DNA from: M3007 sp038249605
Lineage (GTDB): Bacteria; Bacteroidota; Bacteroidia; Chitinophagales; Saprospiraceae
Direction: 5' to 3'
Assembly: GCA_038249605.1 (NCBI GenBank)
Contig: JBBSDH010000062.1
Coordinates: 1 to 18,953 of the forward strand
DNA: 18,953 bases
Of the stretch, positions 8,292 to 15,625 are shown piece after piece; positions within the stretch are counted from its first letter, which is position 1, and each line of letters starts with the position of its first letter. A program made the position numbers and the translations under genes. The notes beneath the pieces are model-generated. The model had not been told where the DNA came from and searched no databases. It saw only the letters and a program-made list of their open reading frames with translations.

Positions 8292-9965
8292 ATGGCCAAT
8301 CTCAACCCATTTTCAGGTGCTATGGGCACCCGTCGGGCCGCCCACCTGTTGCGGCGCAGTACGTACAGGTACACACGGGCCCGCGTCGACGAGCTTGCCT
8401 TCATGAGTGCCGATGCCGCCCTCGACACCATCCTCACTGATTACCCCCAGCAACTTGTACAACCGGTGTACGACAACCCTGCAACCACGGGAGTTATTGA
8501 AAACGACGTCTGGCTTTTGCCACCTGGCTTGCCTCAACCCGCCGAAGATTTTATTTTGCGGCGGTACAACATGGGTTGGTGGATCAACGAAGCCCTGCAT
8601 GATTCCGGCATTGGCCACAAAATGACCTTCTTTTTCCATCAATACCTCGCGGTAGCGGCCAATTCTGGCGGCAACGCCAATTATTTCGATTACCTGCGTT
8701 TGTTGCGCTGGGGTGCCATGGGGAATTTCAAAAAACTGGCCACAAAAATGGTGGTCGACAACAGCATGTTGCGCTACCTCAACAACAACGAAAATACCAA
8801 AAATAACCCCAACGAGAACTTTGCCCGCGAATTTTTAGAACTTTTTACCATTGGCAAAGGCAACCAGGCCGCCCCGGGTGATTACACCAATTACACGGAA
8901 GACGACATCGTAGAGGCCGCCCGTGTATTCACCGGCATTCGTACCAGGTTCAACAGAGACATCATCGATGCAGAAACGGGCATTCCGCGGGGCGACTTTC
9001 AGACCAATGCTGGTGGCGCCGTAACGCAGCACGATACCGCCAGCAAAACCTTCAGTCCACGTTTTCAAAATACCCTCATCACGGGAGGAAGCACCTTGGC
9101 AGCAGCGTTCCAGGAACTCGACGCTTTTGTTGACATGGTGTTCGCGCAACCTGAAACCGCCAAAAACTTCTGTCGCCGTTTGTACCGCTTTTTTGTGCAC
9201 CGCGACATTACAGACGAGATTGAAAACGACATCATCGCTCCGCTGGCCGACACATTTGTCGCCAACAATTTCGAAGTAAAACCCGTTTTGCGCCAGCTCC
9301 TGCAAAGCAGCCATTTCTTCGACGAGGACGATTCGGACAATGCCGACGAAATTGTAGGAGGCATCATCAAATCGCCGCTCGAACTTACCCTGCAGGCCGT
9401 CTCGTTTTTCAACATTACCATCCCGAGTCCGACCCAGAACACCCAAATGCATTACGGCTTGTTTTATTCACAGGCTGTGATCGACCGCATGTTTGCAGGC
9501 GCCAACCTCACCCTCTTTTTCCCGCCCGATGTGGCTGGATACGCCGCTTATTACCAGTCGCCCGATTTCCACCGCCAGTGGTTCAACTCCAGCACCATCA
9601 TTGCGCGGTACAAACTGCCCGTCATGCTGCTTACCGGCACAAGGCAAATTGGCTCAAACCCCAATGGTCAAATTGGCATCAAACTCAACATAGCCCCCTG
9701 GTTGCGCGACCAAAGCGGCATCGCCACTCCGGCCGACGCCTACTCTGTCGTTCAGGAGCTGCTCGACTACATGCTGCCAACACCTCCCGACAACGACCGA
9801 TTCAATTATTTTTTCGATTCGGTTTTCCTCGACGGTTTACCTCCGGCCGATTGGACCTACGAGTGGCAAAATTACCTGACCTCCGGCGATGCCACCGAAG
9901 TGACCTTAGCCCTCGAACGCCTTGTACGAGCCATCATGTATTCACCCGAATACCAAACATTCTGA
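8292..9965 (+). CDS. DUF1800 family protein, copy B
   Basis: A 557-residue DUF1800 protein, paralogous over its full length to the gene at 2914-4563. The same landmarks occur slightly shifted: GTRRAAHLLRRSTYRYTRARV (12-32), GHKMTFFFHQY (108-118), NPNENFAREFLELFT (172-186) and YTEDDIVEAARVFTG (201-215). Both copies also keep a late FFPPDVAGY / FYPPDVAGY segment, an IIARYKLP(Q/V)MLLTGT segment, a VFLDGLPPADW(S/T)YEWQNYL segment, and end on MY(A/S)PEYQ(V/T)F. As in copy A there is no signal peptide, membrane helix or sorting tail. The DUF1501 partner follows after 80 bases, nearly the same spacing as in copy A (81 bases), although the intergenic sequences look unrelated. Function unknown. Confidence 0.92.
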   Translation: MANLNPFSGAMGTRRAAHLLRRSTYRYTRARVDELAFMSADAALDTILTDYPQQLVQPVYDNPATTGVIENDVWLLPPGLPQPAEDFILRRYNMGWWINEALHDSGIGHKMTFFFHQYLAVAANSGGNANYFDYLRLLRWGAMGNFKKLATKMVVDNSMLRYLNNNENTKNNPNENFAREFLELFTIGKGNQAAPGDYTNYTEDDIVEAARVFTGIRTRFNRDIIDAETGIPRGDFQTNAGGAVTQHDTASKTFSPRFQNTLITGGSTLAAAFQELDAFVDMVFAQPETAKNFCRRLYRFFVHRDITDEIENDIIAPLADTFVANNFEVKPVLRQLLQSSHFFDEDDSDNADEIVGGIIKSPLELTLQAVSFFNITIPSPTQNTQMHYGLFYSQAVIDRMFAGANLTLFFPPDVAGYAAYYQSPDFHRQWFNSSTIIARYKLPVMLLTGTRQIGSNPNGQIGIKLNIAPWLRDQSGIATPADAYSVVQELLDYMLPTPPDNDRFNYFFDSVFLDGLPPADWTYEWQNYLTSGDATEVTLALERLVRAIMYSPEYQTF

Positions 9966-10014
9966 TCAGGATCAAAGGATTTTCAGGATTGATTCCATGA
10001 TTTTACGGGATTCA
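9966..10014 (+). repeat. GGATT-periodic intergenic repeat between DUF1800 and DUF1501 copy B
   Basis: Directly after the stop codon the motif GGAT recurs at 9969, 9977, 9986 and 10008, with a GATT-containing unit between, giving 8-9 base steps in the first part. Strings of the CAGGATTNNCAGGATT kind are common dispersed repeats in Bacteroidota intergenic DNA. Copy A has no equivalent in its 4564-4644 gap. Confidence 0.35.
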
Positions 10015-10045
10015 CTTTTTTCGAATAATTAAAGCTCAAATTGCA

Positions 10046-11710
10046 ATGAAAAGACGCAATTTCCTCAAAATATTTCCTGCGGCCGGCATCACACCAATCG
10101 TCGTGAACGGCTTCCCCATGAAACCCTTTGCCAACAGCCGCATGGCGCGCATCCTCAATGCTTGTGACGGCATCGATGAAAGGGTGCTGGTACTCATACA
10201 GCTCAAAGGCGGAAACGATGGCATAAATACCATCATTCCCATTCCGCAATACGATCTGTACGCCAACCTGCGGCCCGGAATCCGTGTGCCCGACAACGGT
10301 ACAGGCGCTTACATCAACCTCGACACCACGTTGCCCGGCGCCGATCAACTCGGTTTGCACCCATCCCTTTTGCCCATCAAAGACCTTTACGACCAGGGCA
10401 AAGCGAGCATCGTACAGGCGGTGGGGTATCAGGACATGAACCAGTCGCACTTCAAAGGTACCGACCTGTGGCTATCCGGCGGCGACGGCTCCCCCGACAA
10501 CTACAACATCGGTTCCGGCTGGATGGGCCGCGCGTTGCAGGAAATCTACCCCGACGTGGCCGGTGCGCCTACCACCGACATGCCCGATCCGCTCGGCATC
10601 CAGGTAGGCGACTCCAATCCGTCGCTTGGGTTCCACACCGAAACCGAACACCAAAACGTGATCAACCTGAGCGGACAGGATCCCGCAGGATTTTATTCCC
10701 TCATCCAAACCATCGGCGGAGCGCCATTGCTCAACATCCCCGACTCGGACCATGGCGATGAGGTAGCCTACATCATGAATGTGGAGCAAAGCGTGAACCT
10801 GTATGCACAGCGTATCACCTCGGTTTTCAATGCCGGCACCAATGCCATCACGTATCCGGGCGACAACGCCCTTGCCAACCAATTAAAAACCATCGCAAGG
10901 CTCATTAAAGGTGGTTGCAAAACCAAAATTTACCTGTGTTCCCTTGGCGGTTTTGATACGCACAGCGCACAGGTGGCCGCTGCCGATCCTACAGAAGGCA
11001 CGCACGCCGATCTTTTGGCCAGCCTTTCGGAAGCCGTGAAATTGTTCCTCGACGACCTCGAAGCATTGGGCATTGATGAAAAAGTGGTTGCCTGTACGTT
11101 TTCCGAGTTCGGACGCTGCGCCAAAGAAAACGGCTCCACAGGAACCGACCACGGTACCCTGGCGCCTATGATGCTGTTTGGAAAAAACATTGAAGCAGGT
11201 GTGCAAGGCACCAACGTTAACCTCAGCAACCTTACGCCTGACAACCAGCTTCAAAACATGCAATTTGATTACCGGCAGGTTTTTACAACCCTGCTCCAGG
11301 ATTGGTTGGGCGCCGACAACAATGTTTTGGAAACCACCATGTTTGAAGGTTTTGTAAAAATGCCGCTGCTCGATAATGCAGCGGTTGTGGATCCGTCCTG
11401 CTACCTCAACACAACCTCCGTGTTTGATGCCGGTTCAAAAGCCGTGAAAAGGCTGGCCATTTATCCCAATCCGGCGCGCATTACGGCAGAGGTATCGTAC
11501 AACAGCGATGCGGCTTTTGATGCGCGTTTGAGCCTGCACAGTCTGGGCGGAACCCTCGTGTCAGCTACAACAGTGCGTGTGCAAACCGGGTTTAACCTGT
11601 TTTACCTCGATGTTTCGTCGCTGGCCTCGGGCAATTATTTTGTGCGCCTCGAGGACAAAAAGACTGGTCGCGCCGATGTGGCAAAACTTGTAGTGGCTCA
11701 AGGATATTAA
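10046..11710 (+). CDS. DUF1501 family protein, copy B, with Tat-like signal and T9SS type A tail
   Basis: A 554-residue paralogue of the gene at 4645-6303. The first 160 residues align without a gap, including KRRNFLK, LIQLKGGNDGINTIIP and NQSHFKGTDLWLSGG; over residues 131-170 I count 31 of 40 identical. GGFDTHSAQ, TFSEFGRCAKENG and GTDHGTLAPM are also kept, so every presumed active-site position of copy A is present. The T9SS type A tail starts near residue 471 (IYPNPARITAEV) and shares DARLSLHSLGG and YFVRLE with copy A. The pattern suggests a secreted, possibly metal-dependent hydrolase-like protein of the alkaline phosphatase fold group, which is inference; the substrate is unknown. It is last in its transcription unit: a large palindrome starts 24 bases after the stop. 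Confidence 0.92.
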   Translation: MKRRNFLKIFPAAGITPIVVNGFPMKPFANSRMARILNACDGIDERVLVLIQLKGGNDGINTIIPIPQYDLYANLRPGIRVPDNGTGAYINLDTTLPGADQLGLHPSLLPIKDLYDQGKASIVQAVGYQDMNQSHFKGTDLWLSGGDGSPDNYNIGSGWMGRALQEIYPDVAGAPTTDMPDPLGIQVGDSNPSLGFHTETEHQNVINLSGQDPAGFYSLIQTIGGAPLLNIPDSDHGDEVAYIMNVEQSVNLYAQRITSVFNAGTNAITYPGDNALANQLKTIARLIKGGCKTKIYLCSLGGFDTHSAQVAAADPTEGTHADLLASLSEAVKLFLDDLEALGIDEKVVACTFSEFGRCAKENGSTGTDHGTLAPMMLFGKNIEAGVQGTNVNLSNLTPDNQLQNMQFDYRQVFTTLLQDWLGADNNVLETTMFEGFVKMPLLDNAAVVDPSCYLNTTSVFDAGSKAVKRLAIYPNPARITAEVSYNSDAAFDARLSLHSLGGTLVSATTVRVQTGFNLFYLDVSSLASGNYFVRLEDKKTGRADVAKLVVAQGY

Positions 11711-11733
11711 GATGTTTGGTGGTAGAGGATCTT

Positions 11734-11877
11734 CGCATTTCACCACAGAGGTGCGCTTCTCACCACAGAGGTGCGCGGAGTAGCGCAGAGGAAAAACGCA
11801 GAGGATTAGTTACCACAAAACAAACCTCTGCGCTTTCCTCAGCGCTACTTTGCGCACCTCTGTGGTGAAATGCGCAG
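11734..11877. repeat. Long imperfect palindrome, CACAGAG family, copy 1
   Basis: Left arm 11761-11804 pairs with 11825-11867 around a 20-base loop, and the outer flank 11734-11740 pairs with 11868-11874. The left arm contains an extra 20-base tandem unit: CACCACAGAGGTGCGC occurs at 11741-11756 and again at 11761-11776. A 21-base block (11783-11803) and a 15-base loop block TTACCACAAAACAAA (11810-11824) are identical to blocks in the palindrome at 17204-17372, so the two are copies of one element. It sits after DUF1501 copy B, where it could act as a terminator or mRNA-end stabiliser. No coding sequence lies in it. Confidence 0.8.
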
Positions 11878-11991
11878 CCCCAATTCGGTCATACATCGAT
11901 CAATAACCATTATTCGTAAAAAAAACACAACACCATAAAGCAAAAAACCAAATCTTGCGTTTTAATGGCCTATGCTTTTGAAAATAGCCCT

Positions 11992-13038
11992 ATGACGCAA
12001 AAACTTTTGACTTTTTTGTTTTCCATTATGGTCTTTGCTGTGCAATCCCAGTCGCACGCCGATTGCGATAAGGCCATGGACATTTGTAAAAAACAAAGCT
12101 ACACCATCAACAAAACCGGTGGTGAAGGCGCCAACATCCGGGAAGCCGATTTTATGTCGTGCTTTATGAACGGCGAAAACAACGGCCAGGCCGAAGAAAA
12201 CTCTACCTGGATCAAGTTTGAAATAGAAAAAAGCGGCACACTGACGTTTGTCATCACACCGCACAAACTTGACGACGACCTTGATTTTGTAGTTTACAAA
12301 CTTCCAGCCGACGGCAAATGCAACTTCGAAGCCATGCCGGTGGTGCGTTGTATGGCCTCTGGCGACGCCGGAATGAATGCCATCACCAGTCCTTGCATGG
12401 GCGAAACAGGCCTTCGCGATGGCGAACTCGACACCAGCGAAGACGCAGGCTGCAGCGACGCCGGCGACAATACATGGCTCGCGCCCCTCAAAGTGGTGGC
12501 TGGCGAAAAATACGTGTTACTCATCAGCAATGTCTCCTCCCGTGGCCCCGGTTTCAACATCCGTTTCGGAGGCAGCGCCAAATTACCTTGCGATGATGAA
12601 AAGCCAAAACCCAAACCGCCCGTTTCGTCACCCTCAAAACCCACACCCAAACCACCCGTAGTGGCTGTGCCAACCGCATCGGCACCCGCCATCATCGGTG
12701 GCCGTAAAGTGGAAGTTGGAGAAACGGTGAATGTAAAAAACCGTACCATCAAAATCAAAATCTGGGACAGTCAGGTAGAGGACGGCGACATCGTCTCCAT
12801 TTTTCTCGACGACAAAAAAGTAGTCGACCATGTTTACCTGCGCCTCAAGCCCCAGGAATTTGAAATTACCCTGCCGCCCGGCAAAAAAGAATATTACCTC
12901 ACCGTGTATGCCGACGATTTTGGCAAAGCCGAGCCCAATACCGCAAAAGTGCTAATTAGCGACGGTGTGCGCGAGCAAGTCATTGATCTTGTTGCAGGAC
13001 GGAGTAAGCAGGAAAGTGTAAAAATTGTCGCCGAATAG
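11992..13038 (+). CDS. Secreted two-domain protein with Pro-rich linker, unknown function
   Basis: A 348-residue exported protein. The ATG at 11992 opens directly on a signal peptide (MTQKLLTFLFSIMVFAVQSQS); an in-frame ATG at 11965 would add nine residues. Residues 23-200 form a cysteine-rich domain with STWIKFEIEKSGTLTFVITP (71-90) and DDDLDFVVYKL, the pattern of the jelly-roll domain found in front of many T9SS and gliding-type proteins. Residues 201-233 are a Lys/Pro-rich linker. Residues 234-348 form a conserved Bacteroidota beta-sandwich (GETVNVKNRTIKIKIWDSQ, EDGDIVSIFLDDK, PGKKEYYLTVYADDFG, PNTA, DGVREQVIDL) that recurs in envelope and OmpA-linked proteins. No T9SS tail is seen, so it may stay periplasmic or membrane-associated. 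It is flanked by palindromic repeats on both sides. Confidence 0.8.
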   Translation: MTQKLLTFLFSIMVFAVQSQSHADCDKAMDICKKQSYTINKTGGEGANIREADFMSCFMNGENNGQAEENSTWIKFEIEKSGTLTFVITPHKLDDDLDFVVYKLPADGKCNFEAMPVVRCMASGDAGMNAITSPCMGETGLRDGELDTSEDAGCSDAGDNTWLAPLKVVAGEKYVLLISNVSSRGPGFNIRFGGSAKLPCDDEKPKPKPPVSSPSKPTPKPPVVAVPTASAPAIIGGRKVEVGETVNVKNRTIKIKIWDSQVEDGDIVSIFLDDKKVVDHVYLRLKPQEFEITLPPGKKEYYLTVYADDFGKAEPNTAKVLISDGVREQVIDLVAGRSKQESVKIVAE

Positions 13039-13046
13039 ATTGCACA

Positions 13047-13123
13047 GAAGGTTCACGCAGATGTAAGGCGCAGATTTATACAGAAAAGTACATTAAAATC
13101 TTCGAAAATCTGCGTGAACCTTC
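13047..13123. repeat. Inverted repeat with perfect 16-base arms
   Basis: GAAGGTTCACGCAGAT (13047-13062) is the exact complement of ATCTGCGTGAACCTTC (13108-13123), with a 45-base spacer. Weaker pairing continues outward. A second CGCAGATTT (13069-13077) in the spacer can compete for the right arm. It lies 8 bases after a stop codon and could end transcription of the upstream gene, but no T-run follows. The right-arm sequence recurs at 18602-18617. Confidence 0.75.
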
Positions 13124-13145
13124 CGTCTAATCCATTTCTAATCTG

Positions 13146-13194
13146 ACTTCAAACTTCAAACTTCAAACCTCAAACTTTAAACTTTAAACTTTAA
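13146..13194 (+). repeat. Seven-copy heptamer tandem repeat
   Basis: Seven uninterrupted 7-base units: ACTTCAA three times, ACCTCAA once, ACTTTAA three times. The array ends 18 bases before the ATG at 13213, so it occupies the place where a promoter or leader of the VWA operon would be. Heptamer arrays of this sort are known in Bacteroidota and cyanobacteria. Confidence 0.9.
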
Positions 13195-13212
13195 TCTGCT
13201 GTTTAGACCCCC

Positions 13213-14301
13213 ATGCGTGGATTCCGATTTTCCGACTACAAACCCGATCCGAACCAGTCGCCCTTCGACCGGCTGTTCAAGATTTTCCAGGAACTGATGT
13301 TGTACACCTCCGGCGACGTTTCTGAGTCGCTTTCGTGGCTCACCGAGCTGGATAAGGAGTACAAACTGACCGACGAAAATTACGGCATGGGCGATTTCAT
13401 CCGCGAGCTCGAAGAACGCGGCTACATACGCCGCGACGGCGATGGCGAAGGACGGCCGGGGCCCACATCAAAATTAGAAATTAGCCTTCGGCAAAAAAGT
13501 CTGGACGATATTTTCGGCGAACTGAAAAGAGCCAAAAGCGGCAAACACAACACCGGTTTCATCGGGCGGGGTGATGAAAATACCGCCGACATGAAACCTT
13601 TCGAGTTTGGCGATGGATTGGACAACATTGCCATCACCAATTCCCTGCACAACGCCTACATCAACCACGGCATCGACGAGTTCAAACTCACCCAGGAAGA
13701 CCTCGAGGTGCACGAAACGTATTACCAGAGCCAAATGTCGTCGGTGCTCATGATCGACATATCGCACTCCATGATTCTTTACGGCGAAGACCGCATCACG
13801 CCCGCGAAAAAAGTCGCCCTGGCCCTCGCAGAATTCATACAAACACGTTTCCCCAAAGACACATTAGACATCATCGTGTTCGGAAACGACGCATGGCCCA
13901 TCGAGCTCAAAGATGTTCCTTACCTTCAGGTGGGTCCGTTCCACACCAACACCGTAGCCGGTCTCGAACTGGCGCTCGACTTGCTCAAACGCCGCCGAAA
14001 TGCCAACAAACAGATCTTCATGATCACCGACGGCAAACCCACGTGCCTGAAAATCGGAAAAAAATATTACAAAAACGCCTTTGGGCTCGACCGCAAGATT
14101 GTGAACCGCTGTTTGAACCTGGCGATGCAGTGCCGAAAACTCGATGTTCCAATTACCACCTTTATGATCGCGCGGGATCCGTACCTTGTGCGCTTTGTGG
14201 AGGCATTCACCAAGGCCAACAACGGCAATGCTTTTTATTCGTCGTTGGAAGGGCTCGGGTCGTTTGTGCTCGACAACTACAAGAAAAAGAAACGGAAATA
14301 A
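13213..14301 (+). CDS. VWA (von Willebrand factor A) domain protein
   Basis: A 362-residue protein without signal peptide or membrane segment, so probably cytoplasmic. The C-terminal half is a VWA domain with an intact metal-ion-dependent adhesion site: DISHS at 182-186 (DxSxS), a Thr in GPFHTNTVAG (241-250) and the Asp of ITDGKP (D273). The N-terminal half (1-165) is mostly helical and charged, with LEERGYIRRDG and an EFGDGLDNIA segment. The architecture resembles VWA proteins that work with MoxR or Mg-chelatase-type AAA+ ATPases, but no such ATPase gene is in this window. The next gene begins 7 bases after the stop, so it heads a likely operon with the membrane protein and the oxidoreductase. 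A heptamer repeat lies immediately upstream. The VWA call is secure; the process is unknown. Confidence 0.88.
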   Translation: MRGFRFSDYKPDPNQSPFDRLFKIFQELMLYTSGDVSESLSWLTELDKEYKLTDENYGMGDFIRELEERGYIRRDGDGEGRPGPTSKLEISLRQKSLDDIFGELKRAKSGKHNTGFIGRGDENTADMKPFEFGDGLDNIAITNSLHNAYINHGIDEFKLTQEDLEVHETYYQSQMSSVLMIDISHSMILYGEDRITPAKKVALALAEFIQTRFPKDTLDIIVFGNDAWPIELKDVPYLQVGPFHTNTVAGLELALDLLKRRRNANKQIFMITDGKPTCLKIGKKYYKNAFGLDRKIVNRCLNLAMQCRKLDVPITTFMIARDPYLVRFVEAFTKANNGNAFYSSLEGLGSFVLDNYKKKKRK

Positions 14302-14308
14302 AGTTTGC

Positions 14309-14608
14309 ATGGAAAACCTGTTGATCGCCATTGTCATCGGCCTTTTTGTGGCCATGCTGTTCGTCAACGTCTACTTCCGGGCCAAAGTCCTCAAGGTTTA
14401 TGGCATCCTGGTGCGCAACAAAGTTCAGTTTGATGCATCGCATGTGTTCAGCCGCAAAAAACTCGAAGAAGAAATTTTGCCGAAGTATCCTCAGTTCAAA
14501 AACGAAATTGAGACCTTTATCACGCACATGCGCAATACCATCAGCATGGCCTCCGTACTCATTGCGCTCATCACTGCTTTTGGCGCCATCCTTATGTACT
14601 TTCGTTAA
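14309..14608 (+). CDS. Small two-helix membrane protein, unknown function
   Basis: A 99-residue protein that I do not recognise. The ATG at 14309 is 7 bases after the preceding stop and opens directly on a hydrophobic segment (NLLIAIVIGLFVAMLFVNVYF, about residues 3-23). A soluble, charged middle part (24-77) includes SRKKLEEEILPKYPQFKNEIE. A second hydrophobic segment (about 78-97, SMASVLIALITAFGAILMYF) ends the protein. Both ends would therefore lie on the same side of the membrane. The frame is also open upstream of 14309, but that part overlaps the VWA gene in another frame and is not expected to be translated. Close spacing to both neighbours supports joint expression. Confidence 0.72.
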   Translation: MENLLIAIVIGLFVAMLFVNVYFRAKVLKVYGILVRNKVQFDASHVFSRKKLEEEILPKYPQFKNEIETFITHMRNTISMASVLIALITAFGAILMYFR

Positions 14609-14617
14609 ACTGCGGAT

Positions 14618-15625
14618 ATGAAAATCGGTTTGCTCGGCGCCGGCCACCTCGGCAAGATCCACCTCAAATGCCTGCTCGCCACCACCTGTTGGAATGTTGT
14701 AGGTTTTTACGACCCCGACGATAAAAATGCCGAGTCAGCCATCAAACAATACAACGTCAAACGGTTCGACAACCTTGATGACCTGCTCGCCGCCGTTGAT
14801 GCCGTAGACATCGTGACGCCCACCACTTTCCACTTTGAATTGGCCCAAAAAGCCCTCGAAGCCGGAAAACATGTTTTTGTGGAAAAGCCAGTCACCCAAA
14901 CCGTGGAGGAGGGTAGTCGCCTGCTTGAAATCGCCGCAAAAACAGGTCTGAAAGTACAGGTAGGCCACGTGGAGCGGTTCAATCCGGCTTTCACTGCCCT
15001 GGGCGGCATGAAGCTCCGTCCCATGTTCATCGAAAGCCATCGCCTGGCAGCTTTCCAGCCCCGAGGCACGGAAGTATCTGTGATCCTCGATCTTATGATC
15101 CACGACCTGGACCTGATTCTGCACCTCGTGCAGTCGCCCGTAACACACGTGAGCGCCAGCGGCGTGGCGGTGCTCAGCCATACGCCCGACATCGCCAATG
15201 TGCGTGTGGAATTTGCCAACGGCTGTGTGGCCAACCTTACGGCCAGTCGGATTTCCCTCAAACAAATGCGGAAAATGCGCCTGTTTCAGCGCGATCATTA
15301 CTTGAGTCTTGATTTTTTGGAAAAAAACGCACAAATCGTGCGTCTTTACGATGAAGACGATGCTACCCGTCCGCCCGACGACCAACTCATGGAATTCGAA
15401 ACCCAAGCGGGTAAAAAATGGCTGCAACTTTCCATGCCCGAATCGGAGCCGGTGAATGCCATCCAGCGTGAACTGGAAACCTTCCACGATGCGATTGAAA
15501 ACGATACCGAACCGGTGGTAACCCTGCAAGACGGGTTTAAGGCGCTGGAGTTGGCCCATCAAATTTTGGAAGAAATTGCCAGGCGTCAGGAGATGGCGGA
15601 AATAAGTGCTAATCCGGGAGTTTAA
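14618..15625 (+). CDS. Gfo/Idh/MocA family NAD(P)-dependent oxidoreductase
   Basis: A 335-residue protein with the family's hallmarks: an N-terminal Rossmann motif GAGHLG (7-12), the EKP signature at 89-91 (HVFVEKPVTQT) and GHVERFNPAF (116-125) leading into the C-terminal alpha/beta domain. The LDLMIHDLDLILHLV segment carries the expected catalytic-region Asp and His. Members usually oxidise or reduce a sugar or nucleotide-sugar hydroxyl with NAD(P). A UDP-GlcNAc 3-dehydrogenase (GnnA-like) role is one possibility, because similar Bacteroidota proteins have been described that way, but no lipid A gene is nearby. It starts 9 bases after the membrane protein gene. Its last 17 bases overlap the convergent HYR-like gene. 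Confidence 0.88.
   Translation: MKIGLLGAGHLGKIHLKCLLATTCWNVVGFYDPDDKNAESAIKQYNVKRFDNLDDLLAAVDAVDIVTPTTFHFELAQKALEAGKHVFVEKPVTQTVEEGSRLLEIAAKTGLKVQVGHVERFNPAFTALGGMKLRPMFIESHRLAAFQPRGTEVSVILDLMIHDLDLILHLVQSPVTHVSASGVAVLSHTPDIANVRVEFANGCVANLTASRISLKQMRKMRLFQRDHYLSLDFLEKNAQIVRLYDEDDATRPPDDQLMEFETQAGKKWLQLSMPESEPVNAIQRELETFHDAIENDTEPVVTLQDGFKALELAHQILEEIARRQEMAEISANPGV

Noticed and set aside
13146..13194. CRISPR-like array
   Set aside because: The units are 7 bases with no spacers, so it is a simple tandem repeat. No cas genes are present.
14186..14308. Upstream extension of the small membrane protein frame
   Set aside because: It overlaps the VWA gene in another frame; the ATG at 14309 begins directly at the first membrane helix, 7 bases after the VWA stop.
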